DNA of 64,000 bases from CAISCU01 sp943361925. Its GTDB lineage: Bacteria; Bacteroidota; Bacteroidia; UKL13-3. The stretch covers positions 1 to 64,000 of the forward strand of contig CALRIT020000010.1 of the NCBI GenBank assembly GCA_943361925.1. Direction: 5' to 3'. Both the position numbers and the translations under genes were made by a program. The notes below the pieces were generated by a model, which saw only the letters and a program-made list of their open reading frames with translations, was not told the origin of the DNA and did not search any database. This document shows positions 51,837-60,007 of the stretch, in pieces (within the stretch, counting starts at the first letter, position 1; the number at the start of each line of letters is the position of its first letter).

Positions 51837-52673
51837 TTAACCAAGAAAAATAGAACGTTTTGGATTCATGAAAAATGAGTTTTGCTTATGTAAAAGCATA
51901 TCATCTATAATTTCATCTTTGTTTACTCCTGAAACCAATAAAAATTGATCAAGACTAGCAAGTAATACCAATAACTCTTTGTAGTAATTTTCAGGGTAAA
52001 CTCTTTGTATTGAAAAATGCTGTTTGTAGTTTTTCAAGTAATCAATCACACTTCTTTCTTGTGTTGCACTATCAGCAGTAACAACTACATTCAGAAACAT
52101 GTTATTCTCCTGAATTTGATCATTCATCAGGTACATAAACAATTTGATGGCATCAAAAGACTTTTTACTACCATCGTACAAGAGAACAACATTCTTAAAC
52201 GATTGCTGTTCGCATGATAACAATAAAATTGGGCATTTGGTATTTCTAAGCATTGCTTTTATGCTAGCAAATGAATACCTATCAATATTTTCCTTATTAA
52301 AAATGTCTTTACCTACTAAAAACAAATCATTATAAAGACTTTGATTTACTAACTTCAAATCAAGATCCTGAGGCGATAAATATACTTTGGTTTTTAATTC
52401 CAGTTCATCACACTTACCAACAAATCTTTCAATAAACTCATTGCTATTTTCGATATTGGTATGTAAAATTCTTTCTAAAATTTCGCTGCGCGTATACTGA
52501 TTATTCATTAACTCAGTATTATCAAAAGCTTCATGTAAATTCTTAGAACTTATACCTTCAACAAAAGCTCCTTGATAGATATTTTCTTCATTTTTAAAGA
52601 TTCGGAGAGAACAATCAAGCAATCTTTCAGCTTTTGAGGTTCCATCCATAAGTATAAGCATATTTCTAATCAC
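51837..52673 (-). CDS. UspA-like universal stress protein, tandem fold
   Basis: 278 residues beginning at GTG 52673 (or ATG 52661, which would cut the first strand short). RNMLILMDGTSKAERLLD is the first USP strand, and KNVVLLYDGSKKSFDAIKLFMYLM (about 155-178) starts a second half, so it is a two-domain protein. The ATP-binding G-2x-G-9x-G(S/T) loop is not obvious in either half. It leads the usp-ccoI-ccoS unit and has the tandem Fnr-like sites, suggesting induction with the oxidase at low oxygen. Confidence 0.82.
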   Translation of the reverse strand: MIRNMLILMDGTSKAERLLDCSLRIFKNEENIYQGAFVEGISSKNLHEAFDNTELMNNQYTRSEILERILHTNIENSNEFIERFVGKCDELELKTKVYLSPQDLDLKLVNQSLYNDLFLVGKDIFNKENIDRYSFASIKAMLRNTKCPILLLSCEQQSFKNVVLLYDGSKKSFDAIKLFMYLMNDQIQENNMFLNVVVTADSATQERSVIDYLKNYKQHFSIQRVYPENYYKELLVLLASLDQFLLVSGVNKDEIIDDMLLHKQNSFFMNPKRSIFLG

Positions 52674-52694
52674 GGCCTTTTGACATTAATATAA

Positions 52695-52702
52695 CAAAAA
52701 TA
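52695..52702 (-). promoter_or_regulatory. TAnnTTTG box of usp-ccoI-ccoS
   Basis: On the minus strand 52702-52695 reads TATTTTTG, 21 bases before the GTG start of usp and identical to the ccoNO box. Confidence 0.6.
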
Positions 52703-52725
52703 GATTGTTCCTAAAAAGCCAAAAA

Positions 52726-52759
52726 TGACTAACCTCAGCAGCCATTATGATTTAAGTCA
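52726..52759 (-). promoter_or_regulatory. Tandem Fnr-like sites of usp-ccoI-ccoS
   Basis: Two perfect TGA-N6-TCA dyads: TGATTTAAGTCA (52748-52759) and TGACTAACCTCA (52726-52737). Centres are 22 bp apart and lie 36.5 and 58.5 bases from the G of the TATTTTTG box, exactly as at ccoNO. Confidence 0.65.
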
Positions 52760-52776
52760 TGTAAAAAATAAGTCAG

Positions 52777-53532
52777 CTAAAACCCCTGTGAATCAAGCAA
52801 GGAGCAAGTATAATCATAACCAATATCAAAAATTTTCTTTGATGCAGATGCCTTAAATAAATTATAATCCATCAAACCCGGAGGCTCAATAAACAAATCA
52901 CACTTTTCAATGGATGGTAAAATATTGGCTCTTAATCCAATATGCACAATTCTATCAGCGTAATTACGAATTCGAAATTTATCAGAAAGGTTTTTAACAG
53001 GATTTACATACACCCCAATAATTTTATCGGCTTTTCCTAATAAAGGCTGAACAGGCAAATTGTTCATTAATCCGCCATCAACATAAAGGCAGCCATTAAT
53101 TTCATAGGGTCTGATAATAATTGGAAGAGCCATTGAGGCCATTATTCCATCAACCAGATTTCCACTTTCAAAAACTTCTATACTTGCTTTACTTAGGTTT
53201 GTAGCAGATATAAAAAGTGGAATTTTTAAGTCTTCAAAACTTTCTGCTCTTAAAAACTTAGTCAATGTAATTTTTAATCCATCTGGCTTCAAAAATCCTA
53301 AGCGTGGGGCTCTAATTTTCAACATTTTGAAAACTTCAAGCCCATTTAATAAATCAAAAATTTCATCCGGAGTATATCCATCAGCATAAAGTGCACCGAT
53401 GATAGCACCGGCACTTACTCCTGAAATAACAGAAGGAAAAATTGCTCTTTCATTTAAAGCTTTAAGTGCACCTAAGTGGGCGAATCCGCGGACTCCTCCA
53501 CCGGATAAAACAATTCCTACAGGGTATTGCAA
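52777..53532 (-). CDS. Patatin-like phospholipase, RssA type
   Basis: 251 residues. Oxyanion loop SGGGVRGFAHLGAL (10-23), nucleophile SGVSAGAIIGALYADGY and catalytic Asp in VDGGLMNNLP are all present, so an active Ser-Asp hydrolase is expected. It is soluble and short, as in the RssA/NTE-like group. No ATG fits: the frame opens at TTG 53532, one base after the fnr stop, so translation is probably coupled to fnr. The two genes would form an operon. The substrate is unknown. Confidence 0.85.
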   Translation of the reverse strand: MQYPVGIVLSGGGVRGFAHLGALKALNERAIFPSVISGVSAGAIIGALYADGYTPDEIFDLLNGLEVFKMLKIRAPRLGFLKPDGLKITLTKFLRAESFEDLKIPLFISATNLSKASIEVFESGNLVDGIMASMALPIIIRPYEINGCLYVDGGLMNNLPVQPLLGKADKIIGVYVNPVKNLSDKFRIRNYADRIVHIGLRANILPSIEKCDLFIEPPGLMDYNLFKASASKKIFDIGYDYTCSLLDSQGF

Positions 53533-53533
53533 A

Positions 53534-54244
53534 TTATACCGAAGCGTGTGATATTTTCTCTAAAGCCTGGCGGTTAAGAATTCTAATTTTCTTTCCCTCC
53601 ATGTCGATTAGCTTATCGTTTTTAAACTCAGATAACAATCTAATTACAGTCTCTGTTGCAGTACCAACAATATTTGCGATATCTTCTCTAGGAAGTGTAA
53701 CTGCAATTAAATTATCAAGTGTTTGCTCTTCAAGATGGAATGTTTGATGTAGAAATAACAGGGTTTCTGCTAATCTTTCACGAACACTTTTTTGAGCCAA
53801 ACTTTGAATTTTTTCATCAGCTATTCCTAAATCATGGCACAATGATTTTAACATCATTTTGTTGATTAGAGGATTCTTTTCAACCAATTCCATGAAAACA
53901 CTTTTTGGTATAAAGCATGAAATTGTATCTTCTATACAAGTAGCAGTTGCAACTAATGGTTCATCTGCAATTAATGCACGGTAACCTAAAAATTCACCAT
54001 CTCTGGCAAATCTTATGATTTGTTCTTTACCATCTTTATTAGATCTGGTTAATTTAACCGAACCTTTGCTAAGACAATAAATTCCCAAAGGAATATTGTC
54101 TTCATAAAACATTGCTTGACCTTTTTTATAATGGCTACAAGTTTTAGACATAGATACCTTTTCCTTTTCTTCAGGAGTGCAAAACTGAAGGAAGGAAATG
54201 CTTCCGGCATCGCAGTGTTGGCATTCTAAGTAAATTTTTTGCAT
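53534..54244 (-). CDS. Crp/Fnr-family regulator with N-terminal CxxC
   Basis: 236 residues: an N-terminal Cys cluster (C8, C11, C22, C36), a cyclic-nucleotide-type beta-roll (about 40-120, with C57, C103 and C110) and a dimer helix. The C-terminal winged helix reads LPREDIANIVGTATETVIRLLSEF, with E198 and R202 at the positions by which Fnr and Crp proteins read TGA/TCA half sites. The Cys spacing differs from E. coli FNR, so an iron-sulfur sensor is plausible but unproven. It is next to the cbb3 locus, and candidate sites occur upstream of ccoNO and usp. First gene of a unit with the patatin gene. Confidence 0.88.
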   Translation of the reverse strand: MQKIYLECQHCDAGSISFLQFCTPEEKEKVSMSKTCSHYKKGQAMFYEDNIPLGIYCLSKGSVKLTRSNKDGKEQIIRFARDGEFLGYRALIADEPLVATATCIEDTISCFIPKSVFMELVEKNPLINKMMLKSLCHDLGIADEKIQSLAQKSVRERLAETLLFLHQTFHLEEQTLDNLIAVTLPREDIANIVGTATETVIRLLSEFKNDKLIDMEGKKIRILNRQALEKISHASV

Positions 54245-54249
54245 TGTGA

Positions 54250-54257
54250 CAAAAGTA
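54250..54257 (-). promoter_or_regulatory. TAnnTTTG box of the fnr-like gene
   Basis: On the minus strand 54257-54250 reads TACTTTTG and ends five bases before the ATG at 54244, implying a leaderless or near-leaderless message. Confidence 0.5.
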
Positions 54258-54303
54258 TATGAAACTGACCTAAAAATAAAACTATTCTCTTATTTGTCAA
54301 ATT

Positions 54304-55770
54304 TTAATTTTCACCAAGCCAAACCTTGAAAAAGAGCTCTTGTTCAGCACTTTGTATTTGCATTTTTTTAAATCTAACATCAAACAAACCTTCATTAGTT
54401 TTGAAAAACTCTAATTCACAACCAATTAATTCTAAAACTTCCTTTAAATATTGGTCATATTTTCCTTTTCCAAACACCAAATCATTAAAATATGATTTAA
54501 ATGAAATTCCCGAAATTTCTTCCAATAAATGCTGGTAATCTTTATGACGATATCCTCTACCTAATTTGAATGTACATTCATACATGGCAAACATTACATC
54601 ATCCAATCGTTTTTTGAAAGATGTACTTTTTAGAATCATAATATCTGCAATTAATGCAATGATCATTCCTTCTGTATAGATAGAAACTTTTCTTCCTTTT
54701 ACACCAGAAACATAACCATCTAACCAGGTATCGAAACTGGAATTAGCCAATGAATAGTTAAATCTGCCTTCATTATTATAATGTTTAGTAAAATCTGAAG
54801 AGATACTTGAAGCGTATTGTGTCCAATCCCAAACGCCACTTCTCTTTAATAAAACATCACCATAATAGGTTGTTACTCCTTCATAAATATAACCTAATTC
54901 ACTATAATTTTCTCTGGTAAAATCGTATGGAAACATTTCTGCAGGTCTGATTCTTTTTACGTTCCATAAATGAAACAATTCATGGCAACTTATTGCCAAG
55001 AAATCATCATAAAAATCGGGATTGCCAAATTCGCTTGCAGGACCCATGGCTATTACAGTTGAATCTGAATGTTCAACACCATGACGGAATTTGTATGGTA
55101 ATAAAGGATATAAAAAATGGAATTCAGGACACGGTATTTCTCCAAAAATTTTGGCCTGAATTCTTGTATAATTCCGGGTATCTTCTTCTAATTGTCTAAA
55201 ATTCAAAGTTTCAATTCCGTAAAACCAAAAATGAATCAAACAATTACTCTCTTCAAAAGAATGATGAATTAGATTTGGGGAAGCCATAAATGGACTATCA
55301 GCAAACTGATCAAAATTTACTGCCTTAATCAATTTATTATCAGATTTTAACTGGCAAGCAATTTTGTAGGAATCAGGAATTTCCAAACTTAATTCACATG
55401 GCTCATTAATTCTGCCATCAACATACATAAAACAATTTACCGGATTGATATAAACTATATCGGAATCAATATAAGAAGCTCCTGCATCAAACTGATTAGC
55501 ATAGTATTCATAACAAATTGTAAACTCAGACAAACCCTGACAAGATATTTCCCAGGAGTCTTTACTGAGTTTTTTCCAGATTAATTCAGTTCCGGAATTA
55601 TTTATAGCACAAAACGACCTTATGTTTTTTGCATAATTGGCCAATTCGTAACGTCCCGGCCTCCAACTTGGAAGCTGCAACTTTAAAAAATGCTCTCCTC
55701 TGGTTTGAATGATTGTTTCAATTCTAACAAAATGAGGCTCCTGGTTTGAAATGATTAGCTTGTATCGCAT
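54304..55770 (-). CDS. M61-family (glycyl aminopeptidase-type) metallopeptidase
   Basis: 488 residues from the ATG at 55770 (four codons into the open frame). The N-terminal half is a beta-rich domain (SWRPGRYELANYAKNIRSF is typical of M61). The gluzincin motif HELFHLWNVKRIRP (about 222-235) and the downstream Glu in YIYEGVTTYYGD give a complete HExxH + E zinc site. M61 proteins often carry a C-terminal PDZ domain; here the protein ends before a clear PDZ. There is no signal peptide, so it is cytoplasmic. Its start is 14 bases from the divergent small membrane gene. Confidence 0.9.
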   Translation of the reverse strand: MRYKLIISNQEPHFVRIETIIQTRGEHFLKLQLPSWRPGRYELANYAKNIRSFCAINNSGTELIWKKLSKDSWEISCQGLSEFTICYEYYANQFDAGASYIDSDIVYINPVNCFMYVDGRINEPCELSLEIPDSYKIACQLKSDNKLIKAVNFDQFADSPFMASPNLIHHSFEESNCLIHFWFYGIETLNFRQLEEDTRNYTRIQAKIFGEIPCPEFHFLYPLLPYKFRHGVEHSDSTVIAMGPASEFGNPDFYDDFLAISCHELFHLWNVKRIRPAEMFPYDFTRENYSELGYIYEGVTTYYGDVLLKRSGVWDWTQYASSISSDFTKHYNNEGRFNYSLANSSFDTWLDGYVSGVKGRKVSIYTEGMIIALIADIMILKSTSFKKRLDDVMFAMYECTFKLGRGYRHKDYQHLLEEISGISFKSYFNDLVFGKGKYDQYLKEVLELIGCELEFFKTNEGLFDVRFKKMQIQSAEQELFFKVWLGEN

Positions 55771-55784
55771 ATTGCAACACAAAT

Positions 55785-56030
55785 ATGGACATTGCTTACA
55801 TAGTTACAATTAGCTCCGTGCTAATTTTATTAATTTTTTCTGCACTTTCTTTTTTTCAAAGTCAGAATTTACGTTTCCAACTTTGGTTTATTCTTATTGC
55901 CGGAATCAATATTGGAATTCTAACAAGTTTAATTCTAATCAATTATACCAGCAAAAGCGCTTTAATCTGGCCGGGACTTTTATTGGTTTTTATAATTAAC
56001 AAAGTGCTTGAAATTAGAAAATACTTGTAA
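55785..56030 (+). CDS. 81-residue membrane protein of unknown function
   Basis: Three predicted helices (about 5-23, 31-50 and 57-74), with a basic end EIRKYL and Asn/Ser/Tyr between. No family is recognised. The ATG at 55785 lies 14 bases from the divergent M61 start, so the promoter must lie within the other gene's coding sequence. The 3' end is 18 bases from the convergent TIGR02757 gene. Helix composition and the conserved-looking spacing support a real gene. Confidence 0.6.
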   Translation: MDIAYIVTISSVLILLIFSALSFFQSQNLRFQLWFILIAGINIGILTSLILINYTSKSALIWPGLLLVFIINKVLEIRKYL

Positions 56031-56048
56031 TCTAGGTTAATTACATTT

Positions 56049-56828
56049 CTAAAAAACATGTTCGACTCCGGCACCAAATAAAGCAAAATCGTATTTAACT
56101 GGGTCGTTTTTGTCCATTAACTTTAAGTTATTGGTTAATTCTATTGCCGATTTCCAATCGTTTTGTTCTCTTTCCAATAAGCCAAATTTTCTGGCAACTC
56201 TGGCAACATGTAAATCTAAAGGGCATATTAACTGGCTTGATTTGATTTCTTTCCAAATACCAAAATCAACCCCATTTGCATCACTTCTTACCATCCATCT
56301 CAAAAACATATTCAACCTTTTACAAGCAGAACCCTGATTTGGAGAAGAAATATGCTTTTGTGTACGTTTAGGAACATCGGCCAAAGAAAAGAAATTCATT
56401 CTAAAAGTATTTAAGCCTAATTCAATTGTAGGCTCCGACTTTAAGCCTTTATTTAAAAATGCAGATTCTAAAGAATCATTTTTTAAATACCAGAATTTAA
56501 GGAATTCAATAAAATATAATAAATCGGTATCATTAAAAGTTCGATGAACAAAACCAAGCAATTTTGATAAATCCTTTTCCTGATGTTTGATGATAAATTC
56601 ATGAGGTGAATTATCCATTCTATTCAATAAATCAGTGGCTTTATTGAGAATTGTTACCCTTTGACCCCAAGCAAAAACAGCTGCAAACAAACCTGCAATT
56701 TCAATATCCTGTTTTTTCGAAAATTGATGAGGGATTGAAACCGGGTCTAATTCTATAAAATGAGTTTGATTATAATGCTTTTCCAAGGCATTCAATAATT
56801 CAACTGTTTCCTTTTTAATTTTTATCAT
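56049..56828 (-). CDS. TIGR02757-family conserved protein
   Basis: 259 residues from the ATG at 56828; the open frame extends to a TTG at 56864 with an ATG at 56852 also possible. FAWGQRVTILNKATDLLNRMDNSPHEFI, FVHRTFNDTDLLYFIEFL and the block ACKRLNMFLRWMVRSDANGVDFGIWKEI...LICPLDLHVARVARKFGLL are the TIGR02757 (DUF2400) signatures. The last part, with PLDLHVARVARKFGL, resembles the helix-hairpin-helix region of DNA glycosylases. The family occurs in many Bacteroidota and has no assigned function. Confidence 0.9.
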   Translation of the reverse strand: MIKIKKETVELLNALEKHYNQTHFIELDPVSIPHQFSKKQDIEIAGLFAAVFAWGQRVTILNKATDLLNRMDNSPHEFIIKHQEKDLSKLLGFVHRTFNDTDLLYFIEFLKFWYLKNDSLESAFLNKGLKSEPTIELGLNTFRMNFFSLADVPKRTQKHISSPNQGSACKRLNMFLRWMVRSDANGVDFGIWKEIKSSQLICPLDLHVARVARKFGLLEREQNDWKSAIELTNNLKLMDKNDPVKYDFALFGAGVEHVF

Positions 56829-56941
56829 TTCAACCAATACTAAAGCAAACATCCCATTTATCAAATCATATTTTGTTATTTTAAAAGTAAAAACTTGATT
56901 TGCTTTGCTTTTAAACGAACCAAATATTTTAAATCAACCAT

Positions 56942-59002
56942 ATGAGAATTAAAAACATGATGATGCTAGGCGTTGTTAGTGCAGGACTTACATTAGGCTC
57001 TTGCAACAGCGACAACAAGAAAACAGGAGCAGAAACGGCTTCGAATTTTGAAGTAGAATGCGACCAGTTTGCCGATTTACAAGTGCTTCGTTTCGAAATC
57101 CCGGGATTTGAAACCTTAACAGCCCAACAAAAAGAATTGGCCTATTATTTATATGAAGCTGCAAATTGCGGTAGAGATATTATTTATGACCAACATTACA
57201 AACACAATTTAAGAATCAGAAAAACATTAGAAGCGATTTTAACAAGCTACAATGGCGACAAAAATTCTGAAGATTGGAAGAATTTTGAAACCTATGCAAA
57301 ACGTGTTTTCTTCTCAAACGGAATTCACCACCACTACAGCAATATTAAGTTTGTACCTACTTGCAGTGCAGAATATTTTGCTAAACTAGTAGCGGGTTCT
57401 GATGCTGCTGCAATTCCAATGAATGGTCAATCTGCTGAAGATTTCATTAAAGAAATGACTCCAATTATTTTTGATGCAAATTTAGATGCAAAAACTGTAA
57501 ACCTTGCTTCCGGTATTGATAACGTAACTGCTAGTGCAAACAACTTTTACGAAGGTGTTACCCAAAAAGAAGTTGAAGCATTTTACGCTGCTAAAATCGA
57601 CCCAAAAGACGAACAACCAATTTCATGGGGATTAAACTCAAAAATGACTAAAGAAAATGGCGTTTTAGTTGAAAAAGTTTGGAAACAAGGTGGAATGTAC
57701 GGTGCTGCTATTGATAAAATTATCTTTTGGTTAGAGAAAGCTGTAAACGTTGCAGAAAACGACAAACAAAAGAAAGCACTTTCTTTATTGGTTGAATACT
57801 ACAAAACCGGCGATTTAAAGAAATGGGATGAATACAATATTGCTTGGGTAAATGATACCGAAAGCAGATTAGATGTTGTTAATGGTTTCATTGAAGTTTA
57901 TGGTGATGCAATTGGTAAAAGAGCCACTTTTGAATCGGTTGTAAGTTTAAAAGATTTAGAAGCTACAAAACGTATTGCTGCTATTGCTAAAGAAGCACAA
58001 TGGTTCGAAGACCACTCTCCTATTGCTGATAATCATAAAAAGAAAAATGTAAAAGGTATTACAGCTAAAGTTATTACTGTTATTCAAGAAGCAGGAGATG
58101 CTGCTCCATCAACTCCAATTGGAATCAATCTTCCAAACGCAAACTGGATCAGACAACAACATGGTTCTAAATCGGTTTCTTTAGGAAATATTGTTCATAG
58201 CTATAATGTAGTTGGTGCAAAAAGTCCGATGATGAAAGAGTTTGCATTAACTCAGGAAGAAATCGACAGAAATGCAAAATATGGTTCATTAGGAAGTGAT
58301 TTACATACAGATATGCACGAAGTAATCGGACATGCTTCTGGCAAAATCAATCCTGGTGTTGGCGATCCTGACCAAACTTTGAAAAACTATGCAAGTACAT
58401 TAGAAGAAGCTCGTGCCGATTTAGTTGCTCTTTATTATGTAATGGATCCAAAATTGGTTGAATTAGGTGTAATGCCAAGTTTAGAAGTTGGTAAAACTGA
58501 ATACGATAACTATATCAGAAATGGATTAATTACTCAGTTAACCCGATTAAACATTGGAGAAAACCTAGAAGAAGCGCACATGCGTAACAGACAATTAAAC
58601 GCAAAATGGGCTTATGAAATGGGCAAAAAAGACAATGTTATTGAATTCGTAAAAAAAGACGGTAAAACTTATGTGAAGGTGAATAATTACGAAAAATTAC
58701 GTGAATTGTTCGGAATGTTATTAAAAGAAATCCAACGTATTAAATCTGAAGGAGACTACAAAGCTGCAACAGATTTAGTTGAAGGATACGGAGTTAATGT
58801 TGATCAAACTTTATTAAAAGAAGTAAAAGAAAGATTCGAGAAATTGAATGTTGCTGCTTATAAAGGATTTGTTCAACCTAAATTGGTTCCTGTAATGGAA
58901 GGTGATAAAATCATCGATGTAAATGTTGAATACCCAAGCAACTTCTTACAAAACCAATTAGAATTAGGTAAAAACTATGGTTTCTTACCTGTAAAAAACT
59001 AA
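56942..59002 (+). CDS. M49-family dipeptidyl peptidase III-like lipoprotein
   Basis: 686 residues. The signal ends in the lipobox TLGSC (C21), so it is lipid-anchored, probably in the periplasm or outer membrane. The zinc motif HEVIGHASGKINPG (about 460; family pattern HExxxH) and the downstream ligand in STLEEARADLVALYYV match M49. The EPGD/NNPS-type substrate motif is replaced by IGINLPNANWIRQQHGSKSV. It releases dipeptides from peptides in characterised members. It is monocistronic, with a strong terminator. Confidence 0.9.
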   Translation: MRIKNMMMLGVVSAGLTLGSCNSDNKKTGAETASNFEVECDQFADLQVLRFEIPGFETLTAQQKELAYYLYEAANCGRDIIYDQHYKHNLRIRKTLEAILTSYNGDKNSEDWKNFETYAKRVFFSNGIHHHYSNIKFVPTCSAEYFAKLVAGSDAAAIPMNGQSAEDFIKEMTPIIFDANLDAKTVNLASGIDNVTASANNFYEGVTQKEVEAFYAAKIDPKDEQPISWGLNSKMTKENGVLVEKVWKQGGMYGAAIDKIIFWLEKAVNVAENDKQKKALSLLVEYYKTGDLKKWDEYNIAWVNDTESRLDVVNGFIEVYGDAIGKRATFESVVSLKDLEATKRIAAIAKEAQWFEDHSPIADNHKKKNVKGITAKVITVIQEAGDAAPSTPIGINLPNANWIRQQHGSKSVSLGNIVHSYNVVGAKSPMMKEFALTQEEIDRNAKYGSLGSDLHTDMHEVIGHASGKINPGVGDPDQTLKNYASTLEEARADLVALYYVMDPKLVELGVMPSLEVGKTEYDNYIRNGLITQLTRLNIGENLEEAHMRNRQLNAKWAYEMGKKDNVIEFVKKDGKTYVKVNNYEKLRELFGMLLKEIQRIKSEGDYKAATDLVEGYGVNVDQTLLKEVKERFEKLNVAAYKGFVQPKLVPVMEGDKIIDVNVEYPSNFLQNQLELGKNYGFLPVKN

Positions 59003-59023
59003 TCTACAATAAATTTTTAGAAG

Positions 59024-59051
59024 AGCTCGGAAGCAATTCCGAGCTTTTTTT
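59024..59051 (+). terminator. Terminator of the M49 peptidase gene
   Basis: The 9-bp arms 59024-59032 and 59037-59045 (AGCTCGGAA/TTCCGAGCT, loop GCAA) are followed by a run of T. Confidence 0.92.
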
Positions 59052-59366
59052 ATGTGCTTTCCATTCTATAAAAATGAAGTTTATACTAATAATTAGCAGA
59101 TTTAAAATAGATAAAGTCTTAGAAATTTAAAAAGTATAATTTGAGACTAAAGATTTGGAATTTCTACTTTATCAAATTACAGTAAGCTCATATTTAAACT
59201 ATTCATAGAATCAAAAAAGATTTTACCATTTACTCTATTGGCTTTAACAATTTTAATTAATAGAGAGATTAAGAAAATAAAAATTTAATACTTCAAAAAA
59301 CAGATTAATTCCATTTACAAAAGCAATTAACTAAATTGCATGTATTCAAATTTTAAAATCAAGAAA
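59052..59366. other. AT-rich intergenic region
   Basis: About 315 bases with no gene or RNA recognised; only the leader and presumed promoter of the following barrel gene are expected here. No exact TAnnTTTG box was seen. Confidence 0.5.
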
Positions 59367-60005
59367 ATGAAAAAAATAATCTTCTTAGGACTCATGTTGG
59401 TTCTGCAAACATTTGCTCATGCACAAGAATTTGAGCTTGGCATAAAACTGGGAGTTAACAGTGGGAAAAGTCAGTTAAAAGACCTTCAAAACTATTCTCT
59501 AAATGCTGATGCTGCTGCGAAATTACATGGTGGTGTTTATGCAAGACTAAAGTTATGGGCAGTTGGAATTTATGTACAACCAGAATGTTTAATCACAACT
59601 CGTGCATCTGATTTATCTATTTCAGGAAGCAACCTGAGTACCAATTCAAGTATTAAAGATGTAACAGTAAAACATAGTGGTTTATATGCTGATGTTCCAG
59701 TTTTACTTGGAATGAAATTCATCAAATTATTTAGAGTTTATGCAGGACCAAATTTTCAATTTTTACTGAATCAGAATACAGAAATTCCTACACAAGCTGA
59801 TTTAGTTAAAAAGTTTGATTTAAAATCGAATACCACCGGAATTGTTATTGGTGCAGGTGTTGATGTTTGGAGACTTAGAGGTGATATTCGTTGGGATTAT
59901 TCAAATAATTTGGGTTCGAATATTCAATTTAATGGAACTCAACCAAGCTTAAGAAGCTCTATGATTTCATTCCAGGTTTCTTATAAACTATTTGGTGTAT
60001 TGTAA
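59367..60005 (+). CDS. PorT-like outer-membrane beta-barrel protein
   Basis: 212 residues from the ATG at 59367, which begins the signal peptide MKKIIFLGLMLVLQTFAHAQ; an ATG nine codons earlier (59340) is less likely. FELGIKLGVNSGKSQLKDLQ, the YVQPECLI strand and the RVYAGPNFQFLLNQ and DIRWDYSNNLG strands fit the small 8-strand OMP_b-brl_2/PorT-type barrels, ending SFQVSYKLFGVL. Genuine PorT belongs to type IX secretion; this copy could be a paralogue. It lies 2 bases before the YjbR-like gene, with which it is co-transcribed. Confidence 0.75.
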   Translation: MKKIIFLGLMLVLQTFAHAQEFELGIKLGVNSGKSQLKDLQNYSLNADAAAKLHGGVYARLKLWAVGIYVQPECLITTRASDLSISGSNLSTNSSIKDVTVKHSGLYADVPVLLGMKFIKLFRVYAGPNFQFLLNQNTEIPTQADLVKKFDLKSNTTGIVIGAGVDVWRLRGDIRWDYSNNLGSNIQFNGTQPSLRSSMISFQVSYKLFGVL

Positions 60006-60007
60006 TC

